Of a stretch of 64,000 nt of DNA, positions 33,361 to 43,812 are shown piece by piece. The DNA is taken from assembly GCF_027587205.1 (NCBI RefSeq), contig NZ_JAPDOD010000001.1, positions 310,001 to 374,000 on the forward strand, written 5' to 3'. Both the position numbers and the translations under genes were made by a program. Position 1 is the stretch's first letter; each line of letters begins with the position of its first letter. This DNA comes from Solirubrobacter ginsenosidimutans. GTDB lineage: Bacteria > Actinomycetota > Thermoleophilia > Solirubrobacterales > Solirubrobacteraceae. The notes below the pieces were generated by a model that saw only the letters and a program-made list of their open reading frames with translations, was not told the DNA's origin and ran no database searches.

Positions 33361-33642
33361 TTACCCGAGGATCTTGTGCTTCTCGGCGGCGAACTCCTCT
33401 TCGGTGAGGATCCCGTCGTCGCGCAGCTTGGCCAGCTCCCGCAGCTGGGCGATGGGGTCTTCCTGCGGCTCCGGCGGCGGGGGCGCCTGCTGATACTGCG
33501 GCGGGGGAGCCTGCTCCTCATACTGCTGCTGGTCCTGCGCGGCCCAGCGGTTCGCCTGGCGGCGCGAGACGCGGTTGCTGACGGTCGTCGCCGTTCCGGC
33601 GATCACTGCGGTGCGGGCAACCCCGCGGAGCAATCCGGGCAT
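33361..33642 (-). CDS. Small SHOCT-domain protein
   Basis: A 93-residue protein. It has a short N-terminal hydrophobic stretch (LLRGVARTAVIAGTATTV), a Gln/Pro-rich linker (residues about 40-60) and a C-terminal SHOCT motif IAQLRELAKLRDDGILTEEEFAAEKHKIL. ATG 33642 has AGGAAG upstream; longer upstream frames overlap the DUF6325 gene. Such proteins commonly accompany DUF6325 genes; function unknown. Confidence 0.82.
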   Translation of the reverse strand: MPGLLRGVARTAVIAGTATTVSNRVSRRQANRWAAQDQQQYEEQAPPPQYQQAPPPPEPQEDPIAQLRELAKLRDDGILTEEEFAAEKHKILG

Positions 33643-33662
33643 GTGTCGTTTCCTTCCTGTTC

Positions 33663-34112
33663 TCAGCTCGTGACGGCGGACGGGTCGAGTGCTTCGAGCG
33701 CGGCCAGCATCGCCTGGATCTCGATCCGCCCGCTGGCGACCAACTGACCGCCCGAACGGCGCAGCGCGACGGCCACGGGGGCGGCCCAGCGGTTCTCCCA
33801 CATGAGCACGGCGGCGGACGTGCCGGGCTGGAGCGCGTTGGCGGCCTCTTCGAGATCCTCTTGCGAGAGCAGCCCGGTCGAAGCGCCCTGGAACTCCGCG
33901 AAACCGCTGTCGGCGTCGAGCTCGCCGAGGTCGATGGCCGCGATCGAGCCGTCCTCAGCCTTGACCATCAAGGCGATATCGAGGATGCGGATGATGCCGC
34001 GGTCGACGAGTTCGAGGATCAACGGCGCGGCGTCGCCCTTGGGCTGCCGGCCGGGCCATTCGAGCACGACATAGTCGATCGGGCCCATCTCTTCGATCGA
34101 TTCGGGTGCCAT
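33663..34112 (-). CDS. DUF6325-like protein (formerly in DUF1269)
   Basis: A 149-residue soluble protein. MGPIDYVVLEWPGRQP, ELVDRGIIRILDIALMVKAEDGS and SAAVLMWENRWAAPVAVALR are the conserved blocks of a small actinobacterial family usually found beside SHOCT genes. GGAGG lies before the ATG. It heads the unit DUF6325-SHOCT-DUF7144-K+ channel, and a 17-bp palindrome lies 54 nt upstream of it. Confidence 0.78.
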   Translation of the reverse strand: MAPESIEEMGPIDYVVLEWPGRQPKGDAAPLILELVDRGIIRILDIALMVKAEDGSIAAIDLGELDADSGFAEFQGASTGLLSQEDLEEAANALQPGTSAAVLMWENRWAAPVAVALRRSGGQLVASGRIEIQAMLAALEALDPSAVTS

Positions 34113-34166
34113 CGTTTCCTCCTTCGGGTGGGATGTCGATCATCGATCCAGGAGGGCGAATGTGCA

Positions 34167-34183
34167 TCATCCCATCCGGGTGA
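34167..34183. promoter_or_regulatory. 17-bp palindromic element, copy 1
   Basis: TCATCCCATCCGGGTGA, 54 nt upstream of the DUF6325 start codon. It matches the pattern TCAYCC-N5-GGRTGA shared with four other intergenic sites. Confidence 0.55.
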
Positions 34184-34207
34184 GCTGCGTTCGGCCGGCC
34201 GGCGGGC

Positions 34208-36928
<2,721 letters not shown>

Positions 36929-36938
36929 CGTCGATCCC

Positions 36939-37955
36939 CTATCTCGCCAGCGTGGCGACCATGACCGCCTTGATCGTGTGCATGCGGTTCTCGGCCTCAT
37001 CGAAGACGATCGACGCCGGCGACTCGAAGACCTCCTCGGTCACCTCGAGCGCGGTCAACCCGAACTTGCGCTCGATCTGCCTGCCGAGTTGCGTGTCGGT
37101 GTTGTGAAACGCCGGCAGGCAGTGCATGAACCGGACGCCGGGGTTGCCCGTCAGCGCCATCGTGTCCGCGTTGACCTGGTACGGCATGAGCAGCCGTATG
37201 CGCTCGCCCCGGACGTCGTCGGAATCGCCCATCGAGATCCAGGCGCCGGTCAGCAGGACGTCGCAGCCGCGCACCGCCTCGGCGACGTCCTCGGTGATCG
37301 TCACCGGCCCGGGAAGCTCCTGCGCGTGGTCGATCAGCGCCTGCGACGGCCACAGCGACCGCGGGGCCGCGATCCGCACGTCCATGCCGAGCTTGGTCCC
37401 GGTGATCAAGTAGCTGTTGGCCATGCCGAAGCGGGCGTCGCCGAGGTAGCAGAACGTCATGTCCTCGTAGGCCTTGCCGAAGTGCTCGCGCATCGTCAGG
37501 AAGTCGGCGAGCATCTGGGTCGGGTGGCACTCGTCGGCCAGCCCGTTGTAGACCGGCACGCCGGCCCAGCGCGCGAGCTCGACCGCGACCGCTTCGCCGG
37601 ACCCGCGGTACTCGATCGCGTCGTACATCCGGCCGAGCACCCGCGCGGTGTCCTTGACGCTCTCCTTGTGGCCCATGTGCGACCCGCCCGGGCCGATGAA
37701 CGTCACATGCGCACCCTGGTCGTAGGCGGCGACCTCGAAGGCGCAGCGCGTGCGCGTCGAGTCCTTCTCGAAGATCAGCGCGATCTCCTTGCCGACGAGG
37801 TGCTTCTGCTCGCGCCCGCTGCGCTTGGCGGCCTTGAGCTCGGCGGCGAGCTCGATCAGGTACCGGATCTCCACGGCGCTGTAGTCCTCGAACGTAAGGA
37901 AGTTGCGGCCCTTCAGTCCGGCGGCCACGTCACGGTGCTGGGTGGTCGTCGTCAT
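36939..37955 (-). CDS. argF: Ornithine carbamoyltransferase
   Basis: A 338-residue cytosolic enzyme forming citrulline from ornithine and carbamoyl phosphate, or the reverse in the arginine deiminase pathway. The carbamoyl-phosphate site is [28 protein letters not shown] binds carbamoyl phosphate and ornithine, and [13 protein letters not shown] has the catalytic Cys. Length and sequence resemble the ArcB/E. coli ArgF type. No arginine biosynthesis genes are nearby and the next gene is a cation pump, so a catabolic or stress role (ArcB) is plausible. Confidence 0.94.
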   Translation of the reverse strand: MTTTTQHRDVAAGLKGRNFLTFEDYSAVEIRYLIELAAELKAAKRSGREQKHLVGKEIALIFEKDSTRTRCAFEVAAYDQGAHVTFIGPGGSHMGHKESVKDTARVLGRMYDAIEYRGSGEAVAVELARWAGVPVYNGLADECHPTQMLADFLTMREHFGKAYEDMTFCYLGDARFGMANSYLITGTKLGMDVRIAAPRSLWPSQALIDHAQELPGPVTITEDVAEAVRGCDVLLTGAWISMGDSDDVRGERIRLLMPYQVNADTMALTGNPGVRFMHCLPAFHNTDTQLGRQIERKFGLTALEVTEEVFESPASIVFDEAENRMHTIKAVMVATLAR

Positions 37956-38184
37956 GTTCGAGTCCTTTCACGCATCAAGGGAGATCGGTTCACCTCGACC
38001 CCCGCCGTGGCGGGGTTGGGTTCGTTGCGCTCGCGAGCCGCACGCCATGGCCGAAGAATCCGCTGCGGACTGGGCCTCCCACAATGGTGCATACATGCTT
38101 CAGGCGGGGAGGCGCGCGCCCTTGCCCGCGAGGGTCGCGCGGGGCCATCGTTCACCCTATGCCTGCAGCTCGATCGGACTCGAC

Positions 38185-38601
38185 GTGAGCGTGCGGCCAC
38201 GACCCGTCCGTGTCGTCACGGTCGACGACCAGGCGGTGTTCCGAAGCGCGGCGCGGGCGATCGTCGACAGCACCCCGGGCTTCGAGCTCGTGGGGGAGTC
38301 CGCTGACGGCGAGTCGGCGCTCGAGCTCATCCCCCGCCTGGATCCGGACATCGTGATCCTCGACGTCCGGATGCCGGGCATCGACGGCATCGACGTCGCG
38401 GACCGGCTGCACCGCGAGGACCCGGATCGGATCATCATCCTCGCCTCGAGCCTCGAGCCCGAGACGCTCTCGCGCCTGGCTCGCGGGTGCGGCGCGACCG
38501 CCCTGCTCCAGAAGCACTGGCTGACGCCGCGGCTGCTGCGCGGGCTGTGGGTCGTGCACAGACGTGGCGACCGCCCGCCGCGGGACGCGACGGGCGGTTA
38601 G
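38185..38601 (+). CDS. Stand-alone response regulator receiver protein
   Basis: About 138 residues consisting only of a CheY-like receiver: acidic VVTVDDQ, phospho-acceptor in IVILDVRMPGIDGIDVA, the Ser switch in ILASS and the Lys in LLQKHW. There is no output domain. The start is uncertain: GTG 38185 fits the domain border, while ATG 38047 would add about 46 residues without known homology. It may relay phosphate or titrate a kinase in this stress island. Between 37956 and 38184 I see no other gene. Confidence 0.8.
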   Translation: MSVRPRPVRVVTVDDQAVFRSAARAIVDSTPGFELVGESADGESALELIPRLDPDIVILDVRMPGIDGIDVADRLHREDPDRIIILASSLEPETLSRLARGCGATALLQKHWLTPRLLRGLWVVHRRGDRPPRDATGG

Positions 38602-38614
38602 TGAGGCGCGGGGC

Positions 38615-39112
38615 CTAGGCCGCGGCGACCGGCTCGCCGAGCGCGACGCGCAGCCGCTCCTCGGCTTCGTCGTCGAGCGACGTCTGGATCAGCTCGCCCC
38701 CGTACGGGCGCATACGATCGATGACCTTGGCCGGCGCTCCCGCGCGGCCGAGGATGATCAGGGCCGCCCCGCCGGGCGGCATGTTGGCGCCCAGGTTCTT
38801 CAGGAAGTCGTCGTTGACGCCCGTGTCGGTCATCTTGCCGGCGAGCGCGCCGCTCGCGCCGCCGATCGCCATGCCCAGCAGCGGTGCGAGGAAGAGCAGG
38901 CCGATCAGCCCGCCCCACACCGCGCCGCCGGCGGCGGCTGTGCCGGCCGGGCTCATCGCCTGGTGCAGCTTGATCTTCCCGTCGGCGCGGTGCTCGACCA
39001 CGACAGCATCCTCGAGCTGGAGGATCTGCTCCTTCGTTGCCTGAATCAGCTCGGCGCGCACCTTTTCCGCCGTCTGCAGATCGGGATAGGCGATTGCCAC
39101 CAGTGTGCTCAC
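38615..39112 (-). CDS. DUF1269 domain-containing membrane protein, copy 1
   Basis: A 165-residue protein. STLVAIAYPDLQTAEKVRAEL opens the ferredoxin-like part; a Gly/Ala-rich hydrophobic core (GGAVWGGLIGLLFLAPLLGMAIGGASGALAG) follows, then DDFLKNLGANMPPGGAALIIL. These are hallmarks of DUF1269. The start is GTG 39112 with a perfect AAGGAG. A 17-bp palindrome is 62 nt upstream. Function unknown; related proteins respond to envelope or dormancy stress. Confidence 0.85.
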   Translation of the reverse strand: MSTLVAIAYPDLQTAEKVRAELIQATKEQILQLEDAVVVEHRADGKIKLHQAMSPAGTAAAGGAVWGGLIGLLFLAPLLGMAIGGASGALAGKMTDTGVNDDFLKNLGANMPPGGAALIILGRAGAPAKVIDRMRPYGGELIQTSLDDEAEERLRVALGEPVAAA

Positions 39113-39174
39113 CCGTGCATCTCCTTCTTGGTTCGACTACGGCCCCAGTCTCATGACGGCTCGCCGTCGATGCC

Positions 39175-39191
39175 TCACCCGGATCGGATGA
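39175..39191. promoter_or_regulatory. 17-bp palindromic element, copy 2
   Basis: TCACCCGGATCGGATGA, 62 nt upstream of the DUF1269 start at 39112; member of the TCAYCC-N5-GGRTGA set. Confidence 0.55.
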
Positions 39192-39202
39192 TCGCCGGTC
39201 GC

Positions 39203-39691
39203 TCAGCGGTCGCTGAGCGCCTCCCGGAGGCGCTCCTCCTGCTCGACCGAGAGCTCGGAGCGCAGGACCGTCGCGTCAAGGTCGGCAAACGCCTCGGCGA
39301 CGGACTGCGCCGAGGATCGCGTGCTGATCAAGAAGATCGCCGAGGTGCCCGGTGTCACCTCCTCCCGGACGCGCATGACGAAGTCGTCGGAGACACCGAA
39401 CTCCGAGAAGCTGCCCGCCACCGCGCCGGCGGCGGCGCCGAACCGGGGGCCGGCCAGCGGTGTGAGGAAGATCAGCCCGAGCAGCATGCCCCAGAATCCG
39501 CCCCACAGCGTGCCGGGCCCGGTGAGGCCTCCGAGCTCGCGGATCGCCGGCGTGCGGCGCCCCGAGGGCCACGAGACGAGCGCGGCGTCGTCAATCGCGA
39601 CGCGACCGCTCCCGGTGCCGCCGTCGAGGCGACACACCAGCCGCTCGGCGGCATCCGGGCCTGGGAAGCACCACACGCTCAGAGTGTCCAT
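39203..39691 (-). CDS. DUF1269 domain-containing membrane protein, copy 2
   Basis: A 162-residue paralogue of the preceding gene, with GTLWGGFWGMLLGLIFLTPLAGPRFGAAAGAVAG as hydrophobic core and SDDFVMRVREEVTPGTSAIFLI after it. ATG 39691 (MDTLSVWCFPG) is preferred; ATG 39706 would add five residues. A GTGGTGTG element lies 70 nt upstream. It may be cotranscribed with the DUF1269 gene 90 bp downstream, although that gene has its own palindrome. Confidence 0.83.
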   Translation of the reverse strand: MDTLSVWCFPGPDAAERLVCRLDGGTGSGRVAIDDAALVSWPSGRRTPAIRELGGLTGPGTLWGGFWGMLLGLIFLTPLAGPRFGAAAGAVAGSFSEFGVSDDFVMRVREEVTPGTSAIFLISTRSSAQSVAEAFADLDATVLRSELSVEQEERLREALSDR

Positions 39692-39761
39692 GAGAGCCTG
39701 AAGCATCCCGCGCGGAACATGAGACGACCAAGGGGGTGTGCCCGCTAATTGTGAAGGCGCG

Positions 39762-39769
39762 CACACCAC
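39762..39769 (-). promoter_or_regulatory. GTGGTGTG element, copy 2
   Basis: Minus-strand GTGGTGTGCGCGCCTT starts here, 70 nt before ATG 39691. The surrounding 46 bp (39728-39773) match 45952-45997 at 34 positions, including GCGGGCAC, which aligns with GCGGGTAT in the other copy. Confidence 0.55.
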
Positions 39770-39853
39770 ACTGCGTGTGCCGCGTGTACACCTCCCGGCG
39801 ACGGAGAAGCCGGCACCCTTGCCTGAGTCGCGAAGCGACGGTTCGATGATCTC

Positions 39854-40261
39854 ATGCACCAGTCGCGATCGCTCACCATCGTGCGTGCCGCCCGCGCGCT
39901 CACCTACCTGGTCTACACGTTCACGATCATCGCGTTGATCATCCTCGTGCTCGGGTTCTTCCTGCTGCTGTTCGGGGCGAATCCGGACGCCGGGTTCGCC
40001 GAGTGGGTCTACCGCAGCCTGGACCGCGTGATGGCGCCGTTCCGCGGGATCTTCGAGTCGATCCAGCTGACCGGCAACTCGGTCCTGGACACCTCGGTGC
40101 TGTTCGCCATGATCGTGTACGGCATCGTCGGGTTGTGCCTCAGCGCGTTGATCGATTGGCTGTCCGAGAAGGTCTACCAGCTGCGCGCCCGGCAACCCGT
40201 GGGCGGGCCGGTGCCCCAAGCGGTGGTCGAGGATCCGGCGCGACGCCCAACCGCGGTGTGA
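39854..40261 (+). CDS. YggT-like membrane protein
   Basis: A 135-residue protein with two main helices (about 18-42 and 82-100). The central EWVYRSLDRVMAPFRGIFESIQLTGNSVLDTSVLFAMIVYGIV resembles the YggT signature (PxR...D.SP). It is expressed divergently from the DUF1269 pair. YggT proteins have been linked to osmotic or membrane stress; the C-terminal tail is unstructured. Confidence 0.7.
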   Translation: MHQSRSLTIVRAARALTYLVYTFTIIALIILVLGFFLLLFGANPDAGFAEWVYRSLDRVMAPFRGIFESIQLTGNSVLDTSVLFAMIVYGIVGLCLSALIDWLSEKVYQLRARQPVGGPVPQAVVEDPARRPTAV

Positions 40262-40315
40262 GCCGGGTACGCGTCGCGGCGGAGCGCGCGGCCGCGTACG
40301 GCCGCGCCACCCGCG

Positions 40316-40332
40316 TCATCCCGACCGGATGA
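40316..40332. promoter_or_regulatory. 17-bp palindromic element, copy 3
   Basis: TCATCCCGACCGGATGA, with perfect 6-bp arms. It lies in the 152-bp gap after the YggT gene, 35 nt before a possible small gene at 40368. Confidence 0.5.
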
Positions 40333-40367
40333 TGCGCCGCAACCCGGGGCGGTTCGATGCTGCGGGC

Positions 40368-40499
40368 ATGATCTTGCGCCCGCAGAGACCAGGACGGTTC
40401 GAGTCGCTCGTGCTCAACGTTGCCGCGTCCGCGTGGCTGGCGCGCGGCCTTTGGCGTGTGACGCGCGGACGGCCGCCGTGGCGTGGCCGTCGCGCGTGA
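40368..40499 (+). CDS. Possible small basic protein, 43 residues
   Basis: ATG 40368 opens a 43-codon frame (MILRPQRPGRFESLVLN..., ending in an Arg-rich tail) that overlaps the last 86 bp of the convergent zinc-ribbon gene. The only support is position: a 17-bp palindrome ends 35 nt upstream, the same distance as for the universal stress protein and zinc-ribbon genes. There is no recognisable family. Confidence 0.2.
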   Translation: MILRPQRPGRFESLVLNVAASAWLARGLWRVTRGRPPWRGRRA

Positions 40500-40860
40500 C
40501 GAGCTGTCGCTCAGGGAGCTCGAGCTGTTCGATCTCGGCACAGATCACCTGCCGGTCGCGGTCGAGCGCCTTGACCTCCCAGACGAGGTCCGCATGGTTG
40601 GTGACCATGCGCCGCCACGTCGAGCACTCGCCGCACTGCAACGACACCTGAGAGCTCACGTCGCTGATCCGTTCGTCGCGCACGTCGCGCAGCGCGTCGC
40701 CGTGACACACCGGGCAGTGGCGAAGCTTCCCGCGGGACCTGTGGGCTGACGCGAACGTCCGCGCGAACACGACGACGAGCACCCCGGCCATCGCGCTGAG
40801 GATCAGGATGGCGACGACGGGGTTCACGCCCGGCGTGGCCTCCGCGTCGGCGAGGGTCAT
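40414..40860 (-). CDS. Membrane-anchored protein with CxxC zinc-ribbon-like motif, unknown function
   Basis: A 148-residue protein with one N-terminal helix (about residues 16-35, PVVAILILSAMAGVLVVVFAR). A cytoplasmic domain follows with two CxxC pairs (CPVC and CGEC, 31 residues apart), likely a zinc ribbon, and a charged C-terminus. ATG 40860 is chosen because the palindrome at 40895-40911 sits 34 nt upstream and the hydrophobic segment begins soon after. I do not recognise the family. Confidence 0.55.
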   Translation of the reverse strand: MTLADAEATPGVNPVVAILILSAMAGVLVVVFARTFASAHRSRGKLRHCPVCHGDALRDVRDERISDVSSQVSLQCGECSTWRRMVTNHADLVWEVKALDRDRQVICAEIEQLELPERQLVTRDGHATAAVRASHAKGRAPATRTRQR

Positions 40861-40894
40861 GGGCGCAGGATCGCCGCGCACCGCGCGCGCTCCA

Positions 40895-40911
40895 TCATGC
40901 GGATCGGGTGA
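40895..40911. promoter_or_regulatory. 17-bp palindromic element, copy 4
   Basis: TCATGCGGATCGGGTGA, embedded in the longer perfect arms CTCCATCA and TGATGGAG (40890-40916). It lies in the divergent region between the zinc-ribbon gene (34 nt) and the DUF7144 gene (76 nt). Confidence 0.6.
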
Positions 40912-40987
40912 TGGAGATCCGCGGCGCCGCTGCCACGCTCGGCGCCGGGTCGATCGTCCACGCAACCACCGCCATGGGGGGAACGAG

Positions 40988-41386
40988 ATGTACACCGATG
41001 CAGGGGTCGAACACGAGAGCAGCCGCGGATGGGTGATGTTCGCCGCGACCTACCTCGCACTCGCAGGCGCGGCCAACCTGATCTGGGGCGTCACCTCCCT
41101 GGCCAAGAAAGAGCATTTCGCCGAGGGCGGCCTGCTCTTCTCGAACCTCGAGACCTGGGGCTGGATCTCGCTCGCGATCGCCGGCGTGCAGCTCGTCACC
41201 GCGGTCCTGCTGGGCCTCCGGTGGTTCGGCGGGACCCTGCTCGCGATGTTCGTCGCGGTGTGCGGGGTGCTGGCGAACTTCCTGATGTTCGGCGCCTATC
41301 CGGCGTGGTCGAGCATCGCGATCGTCTGCAACGCACTCGTGCTGTGGGCCGTGACGGCGCACGGCGACGCGTTCATACGGGATTGA
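40988..41386 (+). CDS. DUF7144-like four-helix membrane protein, paralogue 3
   Basis: A 132-residue protein with GWVMFAATYLALAGAANLIWGVTSLA, LETWGWISLAIAGVQLVTAVLL and FGAYPAWSSIAIVCNALVLWAVTA, clearly related to the two paralogues near 32-33 kb. GGGGGGA precedes the ATG. Its 3' end overlaps the convergent exopolyphosphatase-like gene by 14 bp. Confidence 0.75.
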   Translation: MYTDAGVEHESSRGWVMFAATYLALAGAANLIWGVTSLAKKEHFAEGGLLFSNLETWGWISLAIAGVQLVTAVLLGLRWFGGTLLAMFVAVCGVLANFLMFGAYPAWSSIAIVCNALVLWAVTAHGDAFIRD

Positions 41387-42893
41387 CGGCGAGTGCGTAC
41401 CGCTCGGCGAGCAGACCGTGCCGCAGGGCGCGGTCTGACACGGTGAGCGCGTCCGCTCCGAGCAGCTCCAGGACGGTACGGACGATGCATGCGCCGGCGA
41501 GGATGACCTCGGCCCGCGCGGGCTGCAGCCCGACGATCGCGCGCCGCTGCTCGGCGCTGCGCGTGCGGTAGAGGTCGATCTGACGATCGATCTCGAGCCG
41601 GTCGAGGACCGTGCCCTGGACGACGTCACGGTCGTAGGTCACCATGCCGTGCTTGACCGCGGCGAGGTTGGTGACGGCGCCGCCCATGCCGATCACGCGA
41701 GCGGGTGCGCGCCGGCCGTCGAGGCGGACGAGCTCGCCCGCGATCGCGACGGTCACCGACGAGAGCACGTCCTCGGAGACGGCGTCGCCGAGGGCGAAGT
41801 GCTCCGTGAGGCGCACCGCGCCGACGTCCACGCTGAAGCGCTCGGACACGTGCCGTGGGTCGCCGAACGTGAACTGCGAGCTGCCGCCTCCGGTGTCGAA
41901 GACGACCAATGCGCCGCTCGCGTCGAGGCCGGACGTGGCGGCCACATAGGCGAGCCTGGCCTCTTCTTCTCCGGAGATGACCTCGATGGTGATGCCGCAG
42001 CGGGCCTGCACCGCCGCGATGAACTCCGCGGCGTTGGGCGCGCTGCGCAGCCCGGCCGTGCCGACCGCCGTGATCGCCTCGGCGCCGGCCCGCCGCGCTT
42101 GATCGGCCATGCCCGCGATCGCCTCGACCGTGCGCGTCATCGGGGCCGCTCCCAGATGTCCGGTCCGTTCGACGTCCTGGCCGAGTCGCGTCACCTCGGC
42201 CCGATCGGCGAGCGTGGGCCACGTGCCGTCGGCAGCATGCGCGGCGAGCAGGAACTTGACCGAGTTGGTGCCGACGTCGATGATCGCGACGCATGGCCGG
42301 CCGAAGGCCGCGAGGAGTTTGATGCCACGCGCGATGGCGGTGTTTCCGTGCCCGCCGAGGCCGAGCGCGCGCCCCGTCCGGCCCACGAGCTCTGGATCGT
42401 TCGCCTCGACCGCGACCGTCCGGGTCGATTGCGTGCCGGCCGTGAGCTCGGTGAGCTCGGCCATGCAGCCGCCGAACGTGTAGTGCCGGCGCCGCTTGCG
42501 CACGTGCAGGGCGCGCAGGCCAGGGCTCGCGGCGGCGAGTTCGCCGATCGAGTGGACGCCACCCGCGAGCGTCGCGCCGACGCCGAGCGCCGCCAGCACA
42601 CGGCCGGCGGCGTCGGCGTCCAGGGGGAATGGCGCTTTGAGCACTGGGAGCCATTGCTGCAGCCCGTCGGGCCGCACGTCCTGCAGCTCCTTGACATCGA
42701 TCACGCCGTCGCGGAGCTTCACCGACGCGTCGCTGGCGGACGAGAGCAAGTAGACCTCGTCGCTCTCCTCGACGGAGTCGGCCGGCAGCGCCGCCAGGTG
42801 ACGCTCCGCCTCCGCGATGTCAGCCCCGAAGGCCCGCCACTCCCAGCGGCCGACCGTGGGGAGCGGAGCGGAATGGGTCTCGGCGGTCGGCAT
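41373..42893 (-). CDS. CYTH-like domain fused to Ppx/GppA phosphatase
   Basis: A 506-residue cytosolic protein. Residues about 15-200 look like a divergent CYTH/triphosphate-tunnel domain (VKLRDGVIDVKEL, CMAELTELTAG, TRTVAVEAND). Residues about 205-506 are an exopolyphosphatase/GppA actin-fold domain with the phosphate-1 loop IIDVGTNSVKFLL, AVGTAGLRSAPNA, VISGEEEARLAYVA and VFDTGGGSSQF. The fusion suggests combined recognition and hydrolysis of polyphosphate or (p)ppGpp-like compounds. ATG 42893 is chosen; upstream frame lacks homology. It is divergent from a second CYTH protein gene. Confidence 0.82.
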   Translation of the reverse strand: MPTAETHSAPLPTVGRWEWRAFGADIAEAERHLAALPADSVEESDEVYLLSSASDASVKLRDGVIDVKELQDVRPDGLQQWLPVLKAPFPLDADAAGRVLAALGVGATLAGGVHSIGELAAASPGLRALHVRKRRRHYTFGGCMAELTELTAGTQSTRTVAVEANDPELVGRTGRALGLGGHGNTAIARGIKLLAAFGRPCVAIIDVGTNSVKFLLAAHAADGTWPTLADRAEVTRLGQDVERTGHLGAAPMTRTVEAIAGMADQARRAGAEAITAVGTAGLRSAPNAAEFIAAVQARCGITIEVISGEEEARLAYVAATSGLDASGALVVFDTGGGSSQFTFGDPRHVSERFSVDVGAVRLTEHFALGDAVSEDVLSSVTVAIAGELVRLDGRRAPARVIGMGGAVTNLAAVKHGMVTYDRDVVQGTVLDRLEIDRQIDLYRTRSAEQRRAIVGLQPARAEVILAGACIVRTVLELLGADALTVSDRALRHGLLAERYALAVNPV

Positions 42894-43044
42894 CTCCGCC
42901 CGAGTCTGCGCAGCCGCGCGCGCCCACGCCAGGGCGCAGGCACGAGGCGGGGCGGCATGCAGGCACGTGGCCAGACACCGGCGAGCGCGGTGGCGCGACA
43001 CCCGCCCGTTCGCGAGGCTCGTGGGCAATCACAAGGAGGGCGAG

Positions 43045-43812
43045 ATGACGACGACGCAGCGCGCTTATACCGACGAGACCCTGCCGGAACTGCTGTCGCT
43101 GATCGAAGGGGCCGACAGCGTGGAGCTGAAGGTGACGGTCGCCGAGCACGCGCACGCGGCGACGGTGCACGCGCTCGGGCTCGACCCGCTCGACGCGCAG
43201 ATCCGCCAGGTGTTCTTCTTCGACACGCCCGATCTCGCCCTCAACAAGCAGGGCGTCGTCGTGCGTGCGCGTCGCGTCCAGAAGCGCCGCGACGACTCCG
43301 TGATCAAGCTGCGACCGGTCGTCCCGAGCGAATTGCCCAAGGCCATCCGGCAGTCGGCCGCGTTCACGGTCGAGGTCGACGCGCTGCCGGGCGGGTTCGT
43401 GTGCTCGGGCACGATGAAGGCGATGCTCGGCGCCGACGACGTCCGCCAGTCGGTGCACGGGAAGCGGTCGCTCGAGAAGCTCTATTCGAAGGAGCAGCGA
43501 CGGCTCTACGCGGACCACGCTCCGGACGGGATCGCGATCAACGATCTCGCCGTGCTCGGCCCGGTCTTCGTGCTCAAGCTCAAGGGCCTCGTGGAGGGGT
43601 TCGACCGCCGGCTGGTCACCGAGCTGTGGCTCTACCCGGACGGCTCGCGCATCCTCGAGCTCTCGACGAAGTGCGCGCCGGCGGAGGCCTTTCAGGTCGC
43701 GGCTGAGACGCGCGGCTTCCTCGCGAAGCGCGGGCTCGACCTCGGCGGCGAGCAGCAGACCAAGACGCGCAAGGCGCTGGAGTTCTTCACCGGCGCGCTC
43801 AACGCCCGCTAG
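43045..43812 (+). CDS. CYTH domain-containing protein
   Basis: A 255-residue protein with the tunnel-fold pattern: SVELKVTV (a reduced form of ExExK), QVFFFDTPDLALNKQGVVVRARRVQKRRDDSVIKLRPV, then FTVEVDALPGGF and a C-terminal LKLKGL strand. CYTH enzymes act on triphosphates such as thiamine triphosphate, polyphosphate or ATP; catalytic class unknown here. AAGGAGG precedes the ATG. It is divergent from the CYTH-Ppx fusion, and its stop overlaps the stop of the LuxR gene. Confidence 0.82.
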   Translation: MTTTQRAYTDETLPELLSLIEGADSVELKVTVAEHAHAATVHALGLDPLDAQIRQVFFFDTPDLALNKQGVVVRARRVQKRRDDSVIKLRPVVPSELPKAIRQSAAFTVEVDALPGGFVCSGTMKAMLGADDVRQSVHGKRSLEKLYSKEQRRLYADHAPDGIAINDLAVLGPVFVLKLKGLVEGFDRRLVTELWLYPDGSRILELSTKCAPAEAFQVAAETRGFLAKRGLDLGGEQQTKTRKALEFFTGALNAR

